Below the pieces are notes generated by a model. That model ran no database searches, was not told where the DNA came from, and was given only the letters and a program-made list of their open reading frames with translations. The position numbers and the translations under genes were made by a program. From assembly GCF_025822245.1 (NCBI RefSeq), contig NZ_JACKTL010000052.1, forward strand, positions 1 through 64,000: DNA of 64,000 nt. The letters run 5' to 3'. Origin of the DNA: Mycolicibacterium hodleri. Lineage in GTDB: Bacteria; Actinomycetota; Actinomycetes; Mycobacteriales; Mycobacteriaceae. Every line of letters begins with the position of its first letter. Position 1 is the stretch's first letter. Positions 33,720 through 43,289 of this stretch are shown here, one piece after another.

Positions 33720-34589
33720 ATGCCGATCAACCCCGACGCCATCGGTGCCACCACCGCACCGCAACCGTTCGAGTGGACCGAGCGCGACACGCTGCTCTAT
33801 GCGCTCGGGGTCGGCGCGGGCGTACGAGATCTGGCGTTCACGACCGAGAACAGCCACGACATCCAGCAGCAGGTACTGCCGACCTACGCCGTCATCGCCT
33901 GCCCGGCGTGGGGGGCGGTCGGCGAGGTCGGCAGCTTCAACTTCGCCATGCTGCTGCATGGTTCGCAGCAGATCCGGCTGTACGAGCCTCTTCCGCCGTC
34001 GGGAAGGCTCGACGTCCACTCCGAGGTCGTCGACGTCCAGGACAAGGGCGAGGGGAAGAACGCCATCCTGGTGTTCAAGGGCGTCGGCACCGATCCCGAC
34101 ACCGGCAAGGTGGTCGCCGAGACCACGTCGACGGCCGTGATTCGCGGCGAGGGCGGCTTCGGCGGTCAGCCCGGCGAACGCCCCGTCGCCCCGGAGATCC
34201 CGGATCGCGAGCCGGATGCCACGGTCGCACTGCCCACGACCGAGGATCAGCCGCTGATCTATCGGCTGTCGGGGGACCGCAATCCGCTGCACAGTGATCC
34301 CTGGTTCGCGCAGAACCTCGCGGGCTTCCCAAGGCCAATCCTGCACGGGCTGTGCACCTATGGGGTCGCGGGCCGGGTGCTGGTGGCCGAACTCGGCGGC
34401 AACGACGCCACGAAGATCACCGCGGTCGGCGCACGGTTCACCTCGCCGGTGTTCCCCGGCGAGACGCTGACGACGTCGGTGTGGCGCACCGAACCCGGGC
34501 ACGCGGTGTTCCGCACCGAGGCTGCCGGGGCCGACGGGTCCAACGCGCGCGTGGTGCTCGACGACGGCACCGCGGAGTACGTGGACTGA
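33720..34589 (+). CDS. htdY: (R)-specific enoyl-CoA hydratase, double hotdog (HtdY-like)
   Basis: 289 residues with two MaoC-type hotdog folds. The hydratase-2 motif YRLSGDRNPLHSDP followed by FPRPILHGLCTYG supplies the catalytic Asp and His. It hydrates trans-2-enoyl-CoA to the (R)-3-hydroxyacyl form. The start ATG 33720 follows AAGGGAG; the longer open frame upstream lacks coding character. The position beside acrA1 fits Rv3389c. Confidence 0.9.
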   Translation: MPINPDAIGATTAPQPFEWTERDTLLYALGVGAGVRDLAFTTENSHDIQQQVLPTYAVIACPAWGAVGEVGSFNFAMLLHGSQQIRLYEPLPPSGRLDVHSEVVDVQDKGEGKNAILVFKGVGTDPDTGKVVAETTSTAVIRGEGGFGGQPGERPVAPEIPDREPDATVALPTTEDQPLIYRLSGDRNPLHSDPWFAQNLAGFPRPILHGLCTYGVAGRVLVAELGGNDATKITAVGARFTSPVFPGETLTTSVWRTEPGHAVFRTEAAGADGSNARVVLDDGTAEYVD

Positions 34590-34651
34590 CGGGACCTCAG
34601 CGCCGCGGCAGGACGTTCGACGCGCGCTAGCCGCACCGGGGCCGGGCGCCG

Positions 34652-35416
34652 TCACCAGGTCTGTTCGGCCGCCCGCACCAGGATTTCGTTGACGGCGACC
34701 CGGCGATCGCGCGTCACCATGTAGGTGACCGCGTCGGCGATGTCGCCCGGCTCGAGCTTCACCATGCCCGGGCTGCGCTGTTCGATGGCCTCCCGATCGG
34801 CCACGGACAGGTTGTCGGTGATCTCGGTCTGCACCGTCCCCGGCTCGACGAGGCCGACCCGGACCCGCTGGCCCAGCACCTCCTGGCGGACGGCCTCGGA
34901 GAACGCGCCGACGCCGAACTTCGTCAGTGAGTAGACGGCGGTCCCCGGGCGCGCGACGCGACCCGCGGTCGAACTGATGTTGACCACGTCGGCGACACCG
35001 CGCGGCGAATCCGCGGCGGCCGCGATCAGGTGCGGCAGGGCGGCCCGCGTCATGTACAGCACGCCCGCGACGTTGACCGACAGCATCGTGTCCCAGTCGG
35101 CGGGGTCGGCGTCGGCGGCCGGTCCGATCAGCATCAGGCCCGCGTTGTTGACCAGGGTGTCGAGCCTGCCGAGGCGGTCGACCACCCGCTCGACCGCGGC
35201 GGCGGCCCGAGACTGGTCGGACACGTCGGCCTCCACGGCCAGCGCCGTGCCCCCGGCGGCTTCGATGCGGGCGGTGAGGTCGTCGAGCCGGTCCTTGCGC
35301 CGGGCCAGCAGGGCAACGGTCGCGCCCTCGGCGGCCAGGGCGATCGCCGTGGCCTCGCCGATGCCACTGCTTGCGCCCGTGACCAGTGCCACCGTGTTGT
35401 CGAGTCGTCGCGTCAC
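34652..35416 (-). CDS. Short-chain dehydrogenase/reductase
   Basis: 254 residues, classical SDR: TGASSGIGEATAIA (about 14-27), R41/R42 in LARRKDRLDDL suggesting NADP, NNAGLM, catalytic Ser in NISSTAG and YSLTK. The C-terminus VNEILVRAAEQTW is typical of the YdfG-like subgroup that oxidises hydroxy acids such as serine or 3-hydroxyacyl compounds. GTG 35416 is used; GTG 35425 is the alternative. It is flanked by htdY (convergent) and the DUF899 gene. Confidence 0.85.
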   Translation of the reverse strand: MTRRLDNTVALVTGASSGIGEATAIALAAEGATVALLARRKDRLDDLTARIEAAGGTALAVEADVSDQSRAAAAVERVVDRLGRLDTLVNNAGLMLIGPAADADPADWDTMLSVNVAGVLYMTRAALPHLIAAAADSPRGVADVVNISSTAGRVARPGTAVYSLTKFGVGAFSEAVRQEVLGQRVRVGLVEPGTVQTEITDNLSVADREAIEQRSPGMVKLEPGDIADAVTYMVTRDRRVAVNEILVRAAEQTW

Positions 35417-35457
35417 GATGGCCACAATCCACTTTGGACCGCAGTTATTCCGCTGCG

Positions 35458-36141
35458 CTACCCGGTGCCGTACGCCGCGGCGATGCCGGGGGAGTCCAAC
35501 CACTTGGAATAGGTGGGAGCCTTCGGCCATCCCCGTGGCGAGTCCTGCCATTCCTCCTGACGACCCCACGGCAGCAGGTCGATCAGCGCGAAGCTGTGGC
35601 TGAGCTGCTCGGTGCCGCGACCGTCGGTGTGCCAGGTGCGGTACACGGTGTCGCCGTCGCGGAGGAACACGTTGACGGCGAAGCCGGTGCCCGGTGCCGC
35701 ACCCACGTCGGCGCCGAAGCTGCTCTCCGACGACGAGTACCACTCCATCTGGTTGCCGACCTTGGCCTTGTAGGCCAGGGCCTCGTCGATGGGTCCGTTG
35801 GTGACGATCACGAAGCGGGCGTCGTAGGCGGCCAGGAACTCCAGCCGGGTGAACTGCGACGTGAACCCCGTGCAGCCGCCGCACTGCCAGTCCGCGCCGT
35901 CGGTCCACATGTGGTTGTAGACGATGAGCTGTCGGCGACCGTCGAAGACGTCGACGAGCGGGACGGGACCGTCGCGTCCCACCAGCGTGTAGGGCGGCAT
36001 CTCGACCATCGGCAGCCGCCTGCGCTGCGCGGCGATCGCGTCGAGTTCGCGGGTCGCGGCCTTCTCCCGGGCGCGGAGGTCGTCGAGGGCGGTGCGCCAG
36101 GTGGCCTGGTCGACCACCGGGGGCATGGCGGGCGTGGTCAT
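35458..36141 (-). CDS. DUF899 thioredoxin-like protein
   Basis: 227 residues. The N-terminal helix (REKAATRELDAIAAQRRRLPMVEM) and YNHMWTDGADWQCGGCTGF block are diagnostic of DUF899. The CGGC pair lies where thioredoxins have CxxC, so a thiol-redox role is plausible but undocumented. Ends at 35458, 41 bp before the SDR start on the same strand, so the two may be co-transcribed. Divergent from dnaE2 across 98 bp containing the LexA box. Confidence 0.88.
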   Translation of the reverse strand: MTTPAMPPVVDQATWRTALDDLRAREKAATRELDAIAAQRRRLPMVEMPPYTLVGRDGPVPLVDVFDGRRQLIVYNHMWTDGADWQCGGCTGFTSQFTRLEFLAAYDARFVIVTNGPIDEALAYKAKVGNQMEWYSSSESSFGADVGAAPGTGFAVNVFLRDGDTVYRTWHTDGRGTEQLSHSFALIDLLPWGRQEEWQDSPRGWPKAPTYSKWLDSPGIAAAYGTG

Positions 36142-36211
36142 GGGTGTCTCCTCGCGGTTGGGTTCCTCCGATGATGACCCGGTCGACGCCTGAAAGTCAT
36201 CGCGTCGACTG

Positions 36212-36227
36212 TCGAACGCATGTTCGA
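36212..36227 (+). promoter_or_regulatory. LexA (SOS) box of dnaE2
   Basis: TCGAACGCATGTTCGA is a perfect match to the mycobacterial SOS consensus, ending 12 bp before the dnaE2 ATG. Known to control dnaE2 in M. tuberculosis. It could also affect the divergent DUF899 gene. Confidence 0.95.
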
Positions 36228-36239
36228 TAGACTGGGCCG

Positions 36240-39200
36240 ATGGGTTGGAACGACGGGCCGTCGACCTGGGGCGAGATGCAGCGCGTGCTCACCAGCAAGC
36301 CGCGCCGCGCCGGGTCCCGCCTGCCCGAGCCCACCGGCGACGGCGGTGACAGCCCCGCCTGGTCCCGCAAGCGGGGCAGCTACGAGCGGCCCGACGATCA
36401 TCAGCGCACGGGCGCGTCCACCCCGTACGCCGAACTCCACGCCCACTCGGCCTACAGCTTCCTCGACGGGGCGAGCACCCCGGAAGAACTCGTCGAGGAG
36501 GCCGCCCGGCTGAACCTGCAGGCCATCGCGCTGACCGATCACGACGGGCTCTACGGAGTGGTCCGATTCGCCGAGGCGGCCCGGGAACTCGACGTCCAGA
36601 CGGTGTTCGGCGCCGAGCTCTCGCTGGAAAACGTGCCCCGCACCGAGACGCCCGATCCGCCGGGGCCGCACCTGCTGGTGCTGGCGCGCGGACCGGAGGG
36701 GTATCGGCGACTGTCGCGGGAGCTTGCCACCGCCCACCTCGCAGGCGGGGAGAAGGGAAAGCCGCGCTACGACTTCGACGCACTGAGCGAGGCCGCCGGC
36801 GGACACTGGCAGATCCTCACCGGTTGCCGCAAGGGCCATGTGCGCCAAGCGTTGTCGACGGGTGGACCCGAGGCGGCCACCGCCGCGCTCGCCGACCTCG
36901 TCGACCGGTTCGGCGCCGACCGCGTGAGCGTCGAGCTCACCCACCACGGACACCCCCTCGACGACGAACGCAACGCCCAGCTCGCCGCCCTGGCGCCGCG
37001 GTTCGGGGTGGGCGTCGTGGCCACCACGGCCGCACACTTCGCCGAACCGACCCGCGGCAGGCTGGCCATGGCGATGGGTGCCATCCGGGCCCGCAACTCG
37101 ATGGACGAGGCCAGCGGATGGCTTGCCCCACTGGGTGGTTCGCATCTGCGGTCGGGCGACGAGATGGCCAGGTTGTTCGCCCACCATCCCGGCGCGGTGG
37201 CGGCCGCGGCCGAACTGGGGGAGCAGTGCGCGTTCGGGCTGGCCCTCATCGCCCCGAAGCTGCCCCCGTTCGAGGTGCCGGCGGGGCAGACCGAGGACAG
37301 CTGGCTGCGGCACCTGGTGATGACGGGTGCGCGCGATCGGTACGGCCCGCCGGAGCGTGCCGCGCAGGCCTACGCCCAGATCGAGCACGAGCTGAGCGTC
37401 ATCGCCAAGCTCGACTTCCCCGGCTACTTCCTGGTGGTGCACGACATCACCCGGTTCTGCAAGGACAACGGCATCCTCTGTCAGGGTCGGGGATCGGCGG
37501 CCAACTCCGCGGTCTGCTACGCCCTCGGCGTCACCAACGTCGACCCCGTCGCCAACGAGTTGCTGTTCGAACGGTTCCTGTCACCGGCGCGCGACGGACC
37601 GCCGGACATCGACATCGACATCGAATCGGACCTGCGCGAGAAGGCGATTCAATACGTCTACCAGCGTTACGGCCGCGACTACGCCGCCCAGGTCGCCAAC
37701 GTCATCACCTACCGCGGCCGCAGCGCGGTGCGCGACATGGCCAGGGCGCTGGGGTTCTCCCAGGGGCAGCAGGACGCCTGGAGCAAGCAGCTCAGCAAGT
37801 GGAACGGGCTTGCCGACTCACCCGACGTCGAGGAGATTCCCACGCCGGTGGTCGACTTGGCGCTGCAGATCAAGGATCTGCCTCGGCACATGGGCATCCA
37901 CTCCGGCGGCATGGTGATCTGCGACCGGCCGATCGCCGACGTGTGCCCGGTGGAATGGGCGCGGATGGAGAACCGCAGCGTGCTGCAGTGGGATAAGGAC
38001 GACTGTGCGGCAATCGGTTTGGTGAAGTTCGACCTGCTCGGGCTTGGCATGCTCTCGGCGCTGCACTACGCCATCGACCTGGCCGCCGAGCACAAGGGTC
38101 TCGAGGTCGACCTGTCCAAGCTCGACCTGTCCGAGGAGGCCGTCTACGAGATGCTGCAGCGCGCCGACTCGGTCGGGGTGTTTCAGGTCGAGTCCCGCGC
38201 GCAGATGGCCACGCTGCCCCGGTTGAAGCCACGGGTGTTCTACGACCTGGTGGTCGAGGTCGCGCTGATCCGCCCGGGGCCCATTCAGGGCGGCTCGGTG
38301 CACCCGTACATACGGCGCCGCAACGGAGACGAGGTGGTCACCTACGATCACCCGTCGATGGAGCAGGCTCTGCGGAAGACGTTGGGAATTCCGCTGTTTC
38401 AAGAGCAGCTCATGCAGTTGGCCGTGGACTGCGCGGGCTTCTCCGCCGCCGAGGCCGATCAGCTGCGTCGCGCCATGGGGTCCAAGAGGTCCACGGAGAA
38501 GATGAAGCGGCTCCGCAGCCGGTTCTACGACGGCATGCGAGCCCGGCACGGCATCACCGGCGACGTCGCCGACCGGATCTACGAGAAGTTGGAGGCGTTC
38601 GCCAACTTCGGCTTCCCGGAGAGTCATTCGCTGTCGTTCGCCTCACTGGTGTTCTACTCGTCGTGGTTCAAGCTGCATCACCCCGCGGTGTTCTGTGCCG
38701 CGCTGCTCCGCGCGCAGCCGATGGGGTTCTACTCCCCGCAGTCGTTGGTCGCCGACGCCCGTCGGCACGGCGTGCTGGTGCACGGCCCCGACGTCAACGC
38801 CAGTCTGGCGCACGCCACGCTGGAGAACCGTGGCCTCGAGGTCAGGCTGGGTCTCGGTGCGGTGCGGCACGTCGGCGACGAGTTGGCCGAGCGCATCGTC
38901 GAGGACCGAAATGCCCACGGCCCGTTCACGTCACTGGTCGACCTGGCAGGCCGAGTTCAGCTGTCGGTGCCGCAGACCGAGGCGTTGGCCACCGCGGGTG
39001 CGCTCGGCTGTTTCGGGGTCACCCGGCGGGAGGCGCTGTGGGCGGCGGGGGCCGCGGCATCCGAACGTCCCGACCGGCTGCCCGGCGTCGGGTCGTCCTC
39101 CCACGTCCCGTCCCTGCCCGGCATGACCGAACTCGAGTTGACGGCCGCCGACGTCTGGGCCACCGGGGTCTCGCCGGGCAGCCACCCCGTTCAGTTCCTC

Positions 39201-39536
39201 CGCGAACGCCTCGACGAGCTGGGCGTCGTGCCGGCCAACCAGCTCTTGTCGGTACCCGACGGCACCCGGGTGCTGGTCGCCGGTGCGGTGACCCACCGGC
39301 AGCGACCCGCGACCGCCCAGGGGGTGACGTTCATGAACCTCGAGGACGAGACCGGCATGGTCAACGTGATGTGCTCCAAGGGGGTGTGGGCGCGGCACCG
39401 CAAGCTGGCGCAGACGGCGTCGGCGCTGGTGATCCGGGGCATCGTGCAGAACGCGACGGGCGCGGTCACCATTGCGGCCGACCGGATGGGGCCCGTCGAC
39501 CTGAGGGTGAAGACCAAGTCCCGCGACTTCCAGTAG
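36240..39536 (+). CDS. dnaE2: Error-prone DNA polymerase DnaE2
   Basis: 1098 residues, C-family polymerase. PHP domain from about residue 62 (YAELHAHSAYSFLDGAS), palm with catalytic aspartates in PDIDIDIE (D456, D458, D460), HHH and OB-fold domain near the C-terminus (VLVAGAVTHRQRPATAQGVTFMNLEDE). The tail lacks a terminal clamp-binding motif, consistent with recruitment through ImuB. SOS-induced and responsible for damage-induced mutagenesis. ATG 36240 lies 12 bp after the LexA box. The N-terminal extension of about 60 residues is basic and probably disordered. Confidence 0.97.
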   Translation: MGWNDGPSTWGEMQRVLTSKPRRAGSRLPEPTGDGGDSPAWSRKRGSYERPDDHQRTGASTPYAELHAHSAYSFLDGASTPEELVEEAARLNLQAIALTDHDGLYGVVRFAEAARELDVQTVFGAELSLENVPRTETPDPPGPHLLVLARGPEGYRRLSRELATAHLAGGEKGKPRYDFDALSEAAGGHWQILTGCRKGHVRQALSTGGPEAATAALADLVDRFGADRVSVELTHHGHPLDDERNAQLAALAPRFGVGVVATTAAHFAEPTRGRLAMAMGAIRARNSMDEASGWLAPLGGSHLRSGDEMARLFAHHPGAVAAAAELGEQCAFGLALIAPKLPPFEVPAGQTEDSWLRHLVMTGARDRYGPPERAAQAYAQIEHELSVIAKLDFPGYFLVVHDITRFCKDNGILCQGRGSAANSAVCYALGVTNVDPVANELLFERFLSPARDGPPDIDIDIESDLREKAIQYVYQRYGRDYAAQVANVITYRGRSAVRDMARALGFSQGQQDAWSKQLSKWNGLADSPDVEEIPTPVVDLALQIKDLPRHMGIHSGGMVICDRPIADVCPVEWARMENRSVLQWDKDDCAAIGLVKFDLLGLGMLSALHYAIDLAAEHKGLEVDLSKLDLSEEAVYEMLQRADSVGVFQVESRAQMATLPRLKPRVFYDLVVEVALIRPGPIQGGSVHPYIRRRNGDEVVTYDHPSMEQALRKTLGIPLFQEQLMQLAVDCAGFSAAEADQLRRAMGSKRSTEKMKRLRSRFYDGMRARHGITGDVADRIYEKLEAFANFGFPESHSLSFASLVFYSSWFKLHHPAVFCAALLRAQPMGFYSPQSLVADARRHGVLVHGPDVNASLAHATLENRGLEVRLGLGAVRHVGDELAERIVEDRNAHGPFTSLVDLAGRVQLSVPQTEALATAGALGCFGVTRREALWAAGAAASERPDRLPGVGSSSHVPSLPGMTELELTAADVWATGVSPGSHPVQFLRERLDELGVVPANQLLSVPDGTRVLVAGAVTHRQRPATAQGVTFMNLEDETGMVNVMCSKGVWARHRKLAQTASALVIRGIVQNATGAVTIAADRMGPVDLRVKTKSRDFQ

Positions 39537-39555
39537 GCGCAGCAGTGAGTGATCC

Positions 39556-40986
39556 TCAGCCCCTGGAGGTTTCGGACAGCGACCGTGAGGGTCGCCACAG
39601 AAGGGCGCCGACGACGAGACCCATGAACGGAATGGCGGCCAGCACCGTGCTGAGCGTGGCGCTTCCGCCGGTGACGAGGGTGAAGTTCGTCAGGACCAGC
39701 CACATGCTCGCGACCAGGCCGAGGCAAGCCAGTGCTGGCGCGATTCGCGTCTGCCAGATGCGTCCACCGGAGTGCTCGCGGTGGCGCACGAAGTAGGCGA
39801 GCACTGAGACCGACGTGGTGAGCATGAGCAGCACCATGCCGACGGTGGCGACGCCGGCCATCGAGCCGAAGACACCTACCAGGGGGTCGATTCCCAGTAT
39901 CGCCAGGATCGCCACGATCACCGCGGCTGTCACCGTCTGCACCGCCGACGAGAACGCCGGAGAGTCGTGGCGTCCGTGCACCTGCGCAAGACGTTCGGGA
40001 AGCAGGCCCTTTCCGGCGAGCACGAACTGGTAGCGGGCGATCACGTTGTGGAAGGACAGCACGCAGGCGAACAGACTGGTCAGCAGCAGGACGTTGACGA
40101 CGTCGCGACCTATTCGGCCAAGACTCGCTTCGGTGGTGTCGAGCAGCATGTTGCCGTCACCGGCAAGGGTGCGCTGGGCGACGGCAGCCACCTGGTCCGG
40201 ACCGAGCGCCACGACGAAGGCCCAGCACGTCACGGTGTAGAAGGCGCCGATGATGAGGACCGCTGCGTACGTGGCTCGGGGGATGGTGCGTTCGGGATCA
40301 CGGGCTTCGTCGCGGAAGACCGCGGTCGCCTCGAAGCCGATGAAGCCGGTGAGGGCGAAGAGTACGGCGATGCCCAGCACGCCGTGGGTGAACACGTCGG
40401 GCTGAAACGAGGTGAGGCTCAGGCCGCTGGGGCCGGGCTTGGCGACGATCGCGAGGTCGAGCAATACGACGATGCCGATCTCCAGGACCAGTGCGACTCC
40501 CAGTACCTTGGCGCTGAGTTCGATGTGGCGGTAGCCGAGCAGCGCGACGATGGCGAGCACTGCGAACGAATAGACGGGCCAAGGTATTTGCGGTCCGTCG
40601 TAATGGCCGACGGTGTCACCTATCGCCCACCCGATGTAGCCGTAGATGCCGACCTGAATGGCGGTGTAGGCGATCAGCGCGACGACCGCTATGCCCTTTC
40701 CCGCTCGTTGGCCGAGGCCGACCGTCACGTAGGAGAAGAAGGCACCTGCCTCGGGCACGTGCGGTGTCATGGTCACGAAGCCGACGCTGAACAGCAGGAG
40801 TACCAGTGAGGCGATGAGGAAGCCCACCGGTGCGCCTGCACCGTTGCCAAGTCCCATTGCCAACGGCATGTTGCCGCCGATGACGGTCAGTGGCGCGGCC
40901 GCGGCGATCACCATGAAGACGATGCCGACGGTGCCGAGCCGACCGGTGAGGCGATTGTCCTTCTTGGGCAGCGGGTGTTCGGTCAT
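39556..40986 (-). CDS. APC-family amino acid permease
   Basis: 476 residues with about 12 membrane helices. N-terminal family block GTVGIVFMVIAAAAPLTVIGG, then PEAGAFFSYVTVGLG and TGFIGFEATAVFRDEARDPERTIPRA are typical of the APC superfamily. It probably imports an amino acid or small amine by cation symport. ATG 40986 overlaps the stop of the DmpA-type peptidase (four bases), which suggests uptake of the peptidase's substrate or product. First gene of the accessory segment after dnaE2. Confidence 0.88.
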   Translation of the reverse strand: MTEHPLPKKDNRLTGRLGTVGIVFMVIAAAAPLTVIGGNMPLAMGLGNGAGAPVGFLIASLVLLLFSVGFVTMTPHVPEAGAFFSYVTVGLGQRAGKGIAVVALIAYTAIQVGIYGYIGWAIGDTVGHYDGPQIPWPVYSFAVLAIVALLGYRHIELSAKVLGVALVLEIGIVVLLDLAIVAKPGPSGLSLTSFQPDVFTHGVLGIAVLFALTGFIGFEATAVFRDEARDPERTIPRATYAAVLIIGAFYTVTCWAFVVALGPDQVAAVAQRTLAGDGNMLLDTTEASLGRIGRDVVNVLLLTSLFACVLSFHNVIARYQFVLAGKGLLPERLAQVHGRHDSPAFSSAVQTVTAAVIVAILAILGIDPLVGVFGSMAGVATVGMVLLMLTTSVSVLAYFVRHREHSGGRIWQTRIAPALACLGLVASMWLVLTNFTLVTGGSATLSTVLAAIPFMGLVVGALLWRPSRSLSETSRG

Positions 40987-42098
40987 CGGGTCTCCTGGAA
41001 TTCCGGGAACGGGGTGGTGAGTGCCTCGTGGAGGAGGTCGTGATCTAGGGCATGGGCGGTCAGTCCGTTGCGGCCGACGAGGGTCGTGGCGGAGGTCAAC
41101 ACGTTGACGATGGCTTCCTCGGTGGCCTCGATGGTGAGGTCGAAGAGACGGGTCATCAGCTGGGGGGCGACCATGCGCAAGGGAATTTCGGGGACGGCGG
41201 CGTCGGGATCTTCGTCCCATGCGTAGGGCGGGATGCCGCGGTTCCCGGTTGCGAATGCGAGCATCATGTCCCCGCTGTACTGCTCGCCGCTACCGCCGAC
41301 CCGGCTCACTGCGAGCGCTGATCGCTGGGCTAGTCGGGCGCACTGATGTGGCAGCAGCGGAGCGTCGGTGGCGACGATGACGATGATCGATCCTGATCCT
41401 GGCTCGTAGCGGCGGGACACTTCGGGAAGAGGCACCGCGTCGGGTCCGATCCGCTCCCCAACGGGTACGCCGTTGATGCGGAGTCGTTCGCGCCGACCGT
41501 GATTGGCCTGAACCAGGACTCCCACCGTGTATCGCCCGGTGGCGGTGTCGGTGACTCGGGAGGAGGTTCCGATGCCTCCCTTGAAGCCGTGGCAGATCAT
41601 GCCAGTGCCACCTCCGACGTTGCCCTCGGCGACGGGCCCGCCGCGCGCGGAGTCGAGTGCGGATCGGACGTGCTCGGCGCGGACGTGGTGGCCGTTGATG
41701 TCGTTCAGAAGCCCGTCGTAGGTTTCACCGACGACGGGTAGGGACCAGTAGACGCCTTCGCCGCGGGCCTCTACCTGGGCGGACACCAGGGCGTCCCGAA
41801 CCACTCCGACGCTGTGCGTGTTGGTCAGGCCAATGGCGGAGGTGAGCTCGCCGGATTCGCGAATCCACTCCAGCCCGGTCAGTTCGCCGCTGCCGTTGAG
41901 GCGGTGGGCTCCGGCGAAAACCGGTTCGGTCCAGATGTCGTCGTGCGGGACGACGACGGTGACGCCGGTGTGGACGCCCGGGGACCCAGGCTCGTCGAGG
42001 GTGACGTGTCCGACGCGCACGCCGGTGACGTCGGTGATGGCGTTGTTCGGCCCGGTGGGGTGTTCACCGACGACGACGCCGAGATCTCTGGCGCGCAA
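40983..42098 (-). CDS. DmpA/P1-family aminopeptidase (L-aminopeptidase, D-esterase type)
   Basis: 371 residues, N-terminal-nucleophile hydrolase of MEROPS clan PE, family P1 (formerly S58). NAITDVTGVRVGHVTL near the N-terminus and NVGGGTGMICHGFKGGIGTSSR around 160-181 are family signatures. Autocleavage is expected between G236 and S237 (EPGSGSIIVIVATDAPL), leaving S237 as nucleophile of the beta chain. Relatives cleave N-terminal D- or beta-amino acids. Co-transcribed with the APC permease and divergent from a TetR regulator, so probably substrate-induced. Confidence 0.9.
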   Translation of the reverse strand: MRARDLGVVVGEHPTGPNNAITDVTGVRVGHVTLDEPGSPGVHTGVTVVVPHDDIWTEPVFAGAHRLNGSGELTGLEWIRESGELTSAIGLTNTHSVGVVRDALVSAQVEARGEGVYWSLPVVGETYDGLLNDINGHHVRAEHVRSALDSARGGPVAEGNVGGGTGMICHGFKGGIGTSSRVTDTATGRYTVGVLVQANHGRRERLRINGVPVGERIGPDAVPLPEVSRRYEPGSGSIIVIVATDAPLLPHQCARLAQRSALAVSRVGGSGEQYSGDMMLAFATGNRGIPPYAWDEDPDAAVPEIPLRMVAPQLMTRLFDLTIEATEEAIVNVLTSATTLVGRNGLTAHALDHDLLHEALTTPFPEFQETR

Positions 42099-42122
42099 GC
42101 GATCCTCCAGGTCCGGTAGTTA

Positions 42123-42139
42123 TTTTCCGTGAGTGAAAA
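42123..42139. promoter_or_regulatory. Candidate TetR operator between dmpA-like gene and its regulator
   Basis: TTTTC-N7-GAAAA (42123-42127 and 42135-42139) is an inverted repeat 25 bp upstream of the dmpA-like start, in an AT-rich patch. It is placed to control both divergent genes. Confidence 0.5.
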
Positions 42140-42277
42140 GAATGCGCGCAGGTGGAGGTCTGCGCAAGTGGAACGACCAAATTGGTGTCGGCTCGTTCGG
42201 AGTCCGACGCGTCGGCAAGTACCCTCGCCTGATCAACGAACGGATCGAGTCGACGGGTGGCGGGAAGCGGGTGACGC

Positions 42278-42889
42278 GTGGCACGGCCTAGCCGGCAAGA
42301 GGAGCGACGCAGCGAAATCCTCGATGCGGCAATTGGTTTGATCGAGCGACACGACTTGGCGAGTCTGCGGATCACCGATGTCGCCGCCGAACTCGGACTG
42401 ACGGCCAATGCGGTCCGTTACTACTTCAAGGACATGGATCAGCTGTTGGCGGACCTGGCGCTGCGGTCTGACGTTCGCTTCTATGACGAGCGCCTCGCGG
42501 TGGTCGAACGCACCGACGGCGCGTGCGCACAGCTGGCGTTGACGATCGCCGCAGGGCTTCCCACCGGTCCCGAGGACGCTGAATGGCGAGCCATCTGGCG
42601 CGCGGTCCTGGCAGCCGGATTCGAGTTGGACCAGCGTCGCGACGTCCAGGGCATCTACCACCGGCAGGTCGAGCTCTACGTTCGGGTTCTCACCACCGGG
42701 GCTGAGGCGGGTGAGTTCCGCCTTGGCTCGCCGGTCCGCGACATCGCGATGACGTTGATGGCGCTGGAGGACTACCTCGGCTATCGCATCGTGGCGCGTG
42801 ACCCAGCGCTAGACCGTGCGACGGCCCTGCGGCTGTTGTCCGAGTATGCCGAGCTTGCGACGGGTGCTCACCTGCCACCGATGGCGTAG
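42278..42889 (+). CDS. TetR-family regulator
   Basis: 203 residues. N-terminal helix-turn-helix (RRSEILDAAIGLIERHDLASLRITDVAAELGLTANAVRYYFKD, about 10-52) and a helical ligand domain of about 150 residues. GTG 42278 start. Divergent from the peptidase-permease pair across 179 bp holding a palindrome, the usual arrangement for a local repressor. The inducer is unknown, perhaps a peptide or amino acid. Confidence 0.9.
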   Translation: MARPSRQEERRSEILDAAIGLIERHDLASLRITDVAAELGLTANAVRYYFKDMDQLLADLALRSDVRFYDERLAVVERTDGACAQLALTIAAGLPTGPEDAEWRAIWRAVLAAGFELDQRRDVQGIYHRQVELYVRVLTTGAEAGEFRLGSPVRDIAMTLMALEDYLGYRIVARDPALDRATALRLLSEYAELATGAHLPPMA

Positions 42890-43048
42890 AACCAGTAGCC
42901 CGTCCCCCAATCGGTGGACAGCGCGTTCATCCCGTCCGTCCACCGGTCACCCGACAGACTTTGTCGCCGCGCCGCGACATAGTTGTCTCATCGCCGGAAC
43001 ACACCGGCCAGCCAGGGCCAAAGGGCCACTTAGACAGAAGGATTCGAC

Positions 43049-43264
43049 ATGACCACCATCTTCCGCACCATCGCCGCCGCCACCATGATCGGTGCCGCCG
43101 CACTCGGACTGGCCGGAGCCGCCAGCGCCTCCACCTCCACCTCGCCGCAGGGCCCGGGCAACGTCTTCAGCCCCGGCACCTACGCCACCCCGGCCCCCAC
43201 CGTCGGCCCCGGCTGGTACGGCAACCACGGCCCCGCCTACATTGCCCACCTCACCGGCAAGTAG
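43049..43264 (+). CDS. Small secreted protein, 71 aa
   Basis: A Sec-type signal peptide (AAATMIGAAALGLAGAASA, cleavage after about residue 27) precedes a mature peptide of about 44 residues rich in Pro, Gly, Thr and aromatics (GWYGNHGPAY). No Cys in the mature part. ATG 43049 follows AGAAGGA. Monocistronic, between a TetR gene and a strong terminator. Function unknown; similar small exported proteins are common in mycobacteria. Confidence 0.8.
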   Translation: MTTIFRTIAAATMIGAAALGLAGAASASTSTSPQGPGNVFSPGTYATPAPTVGPGWYGNHGPAYIAHLTGK

Positions 43265-43289
43265 CCCGGCCCGCACCACCCCAGAACCC

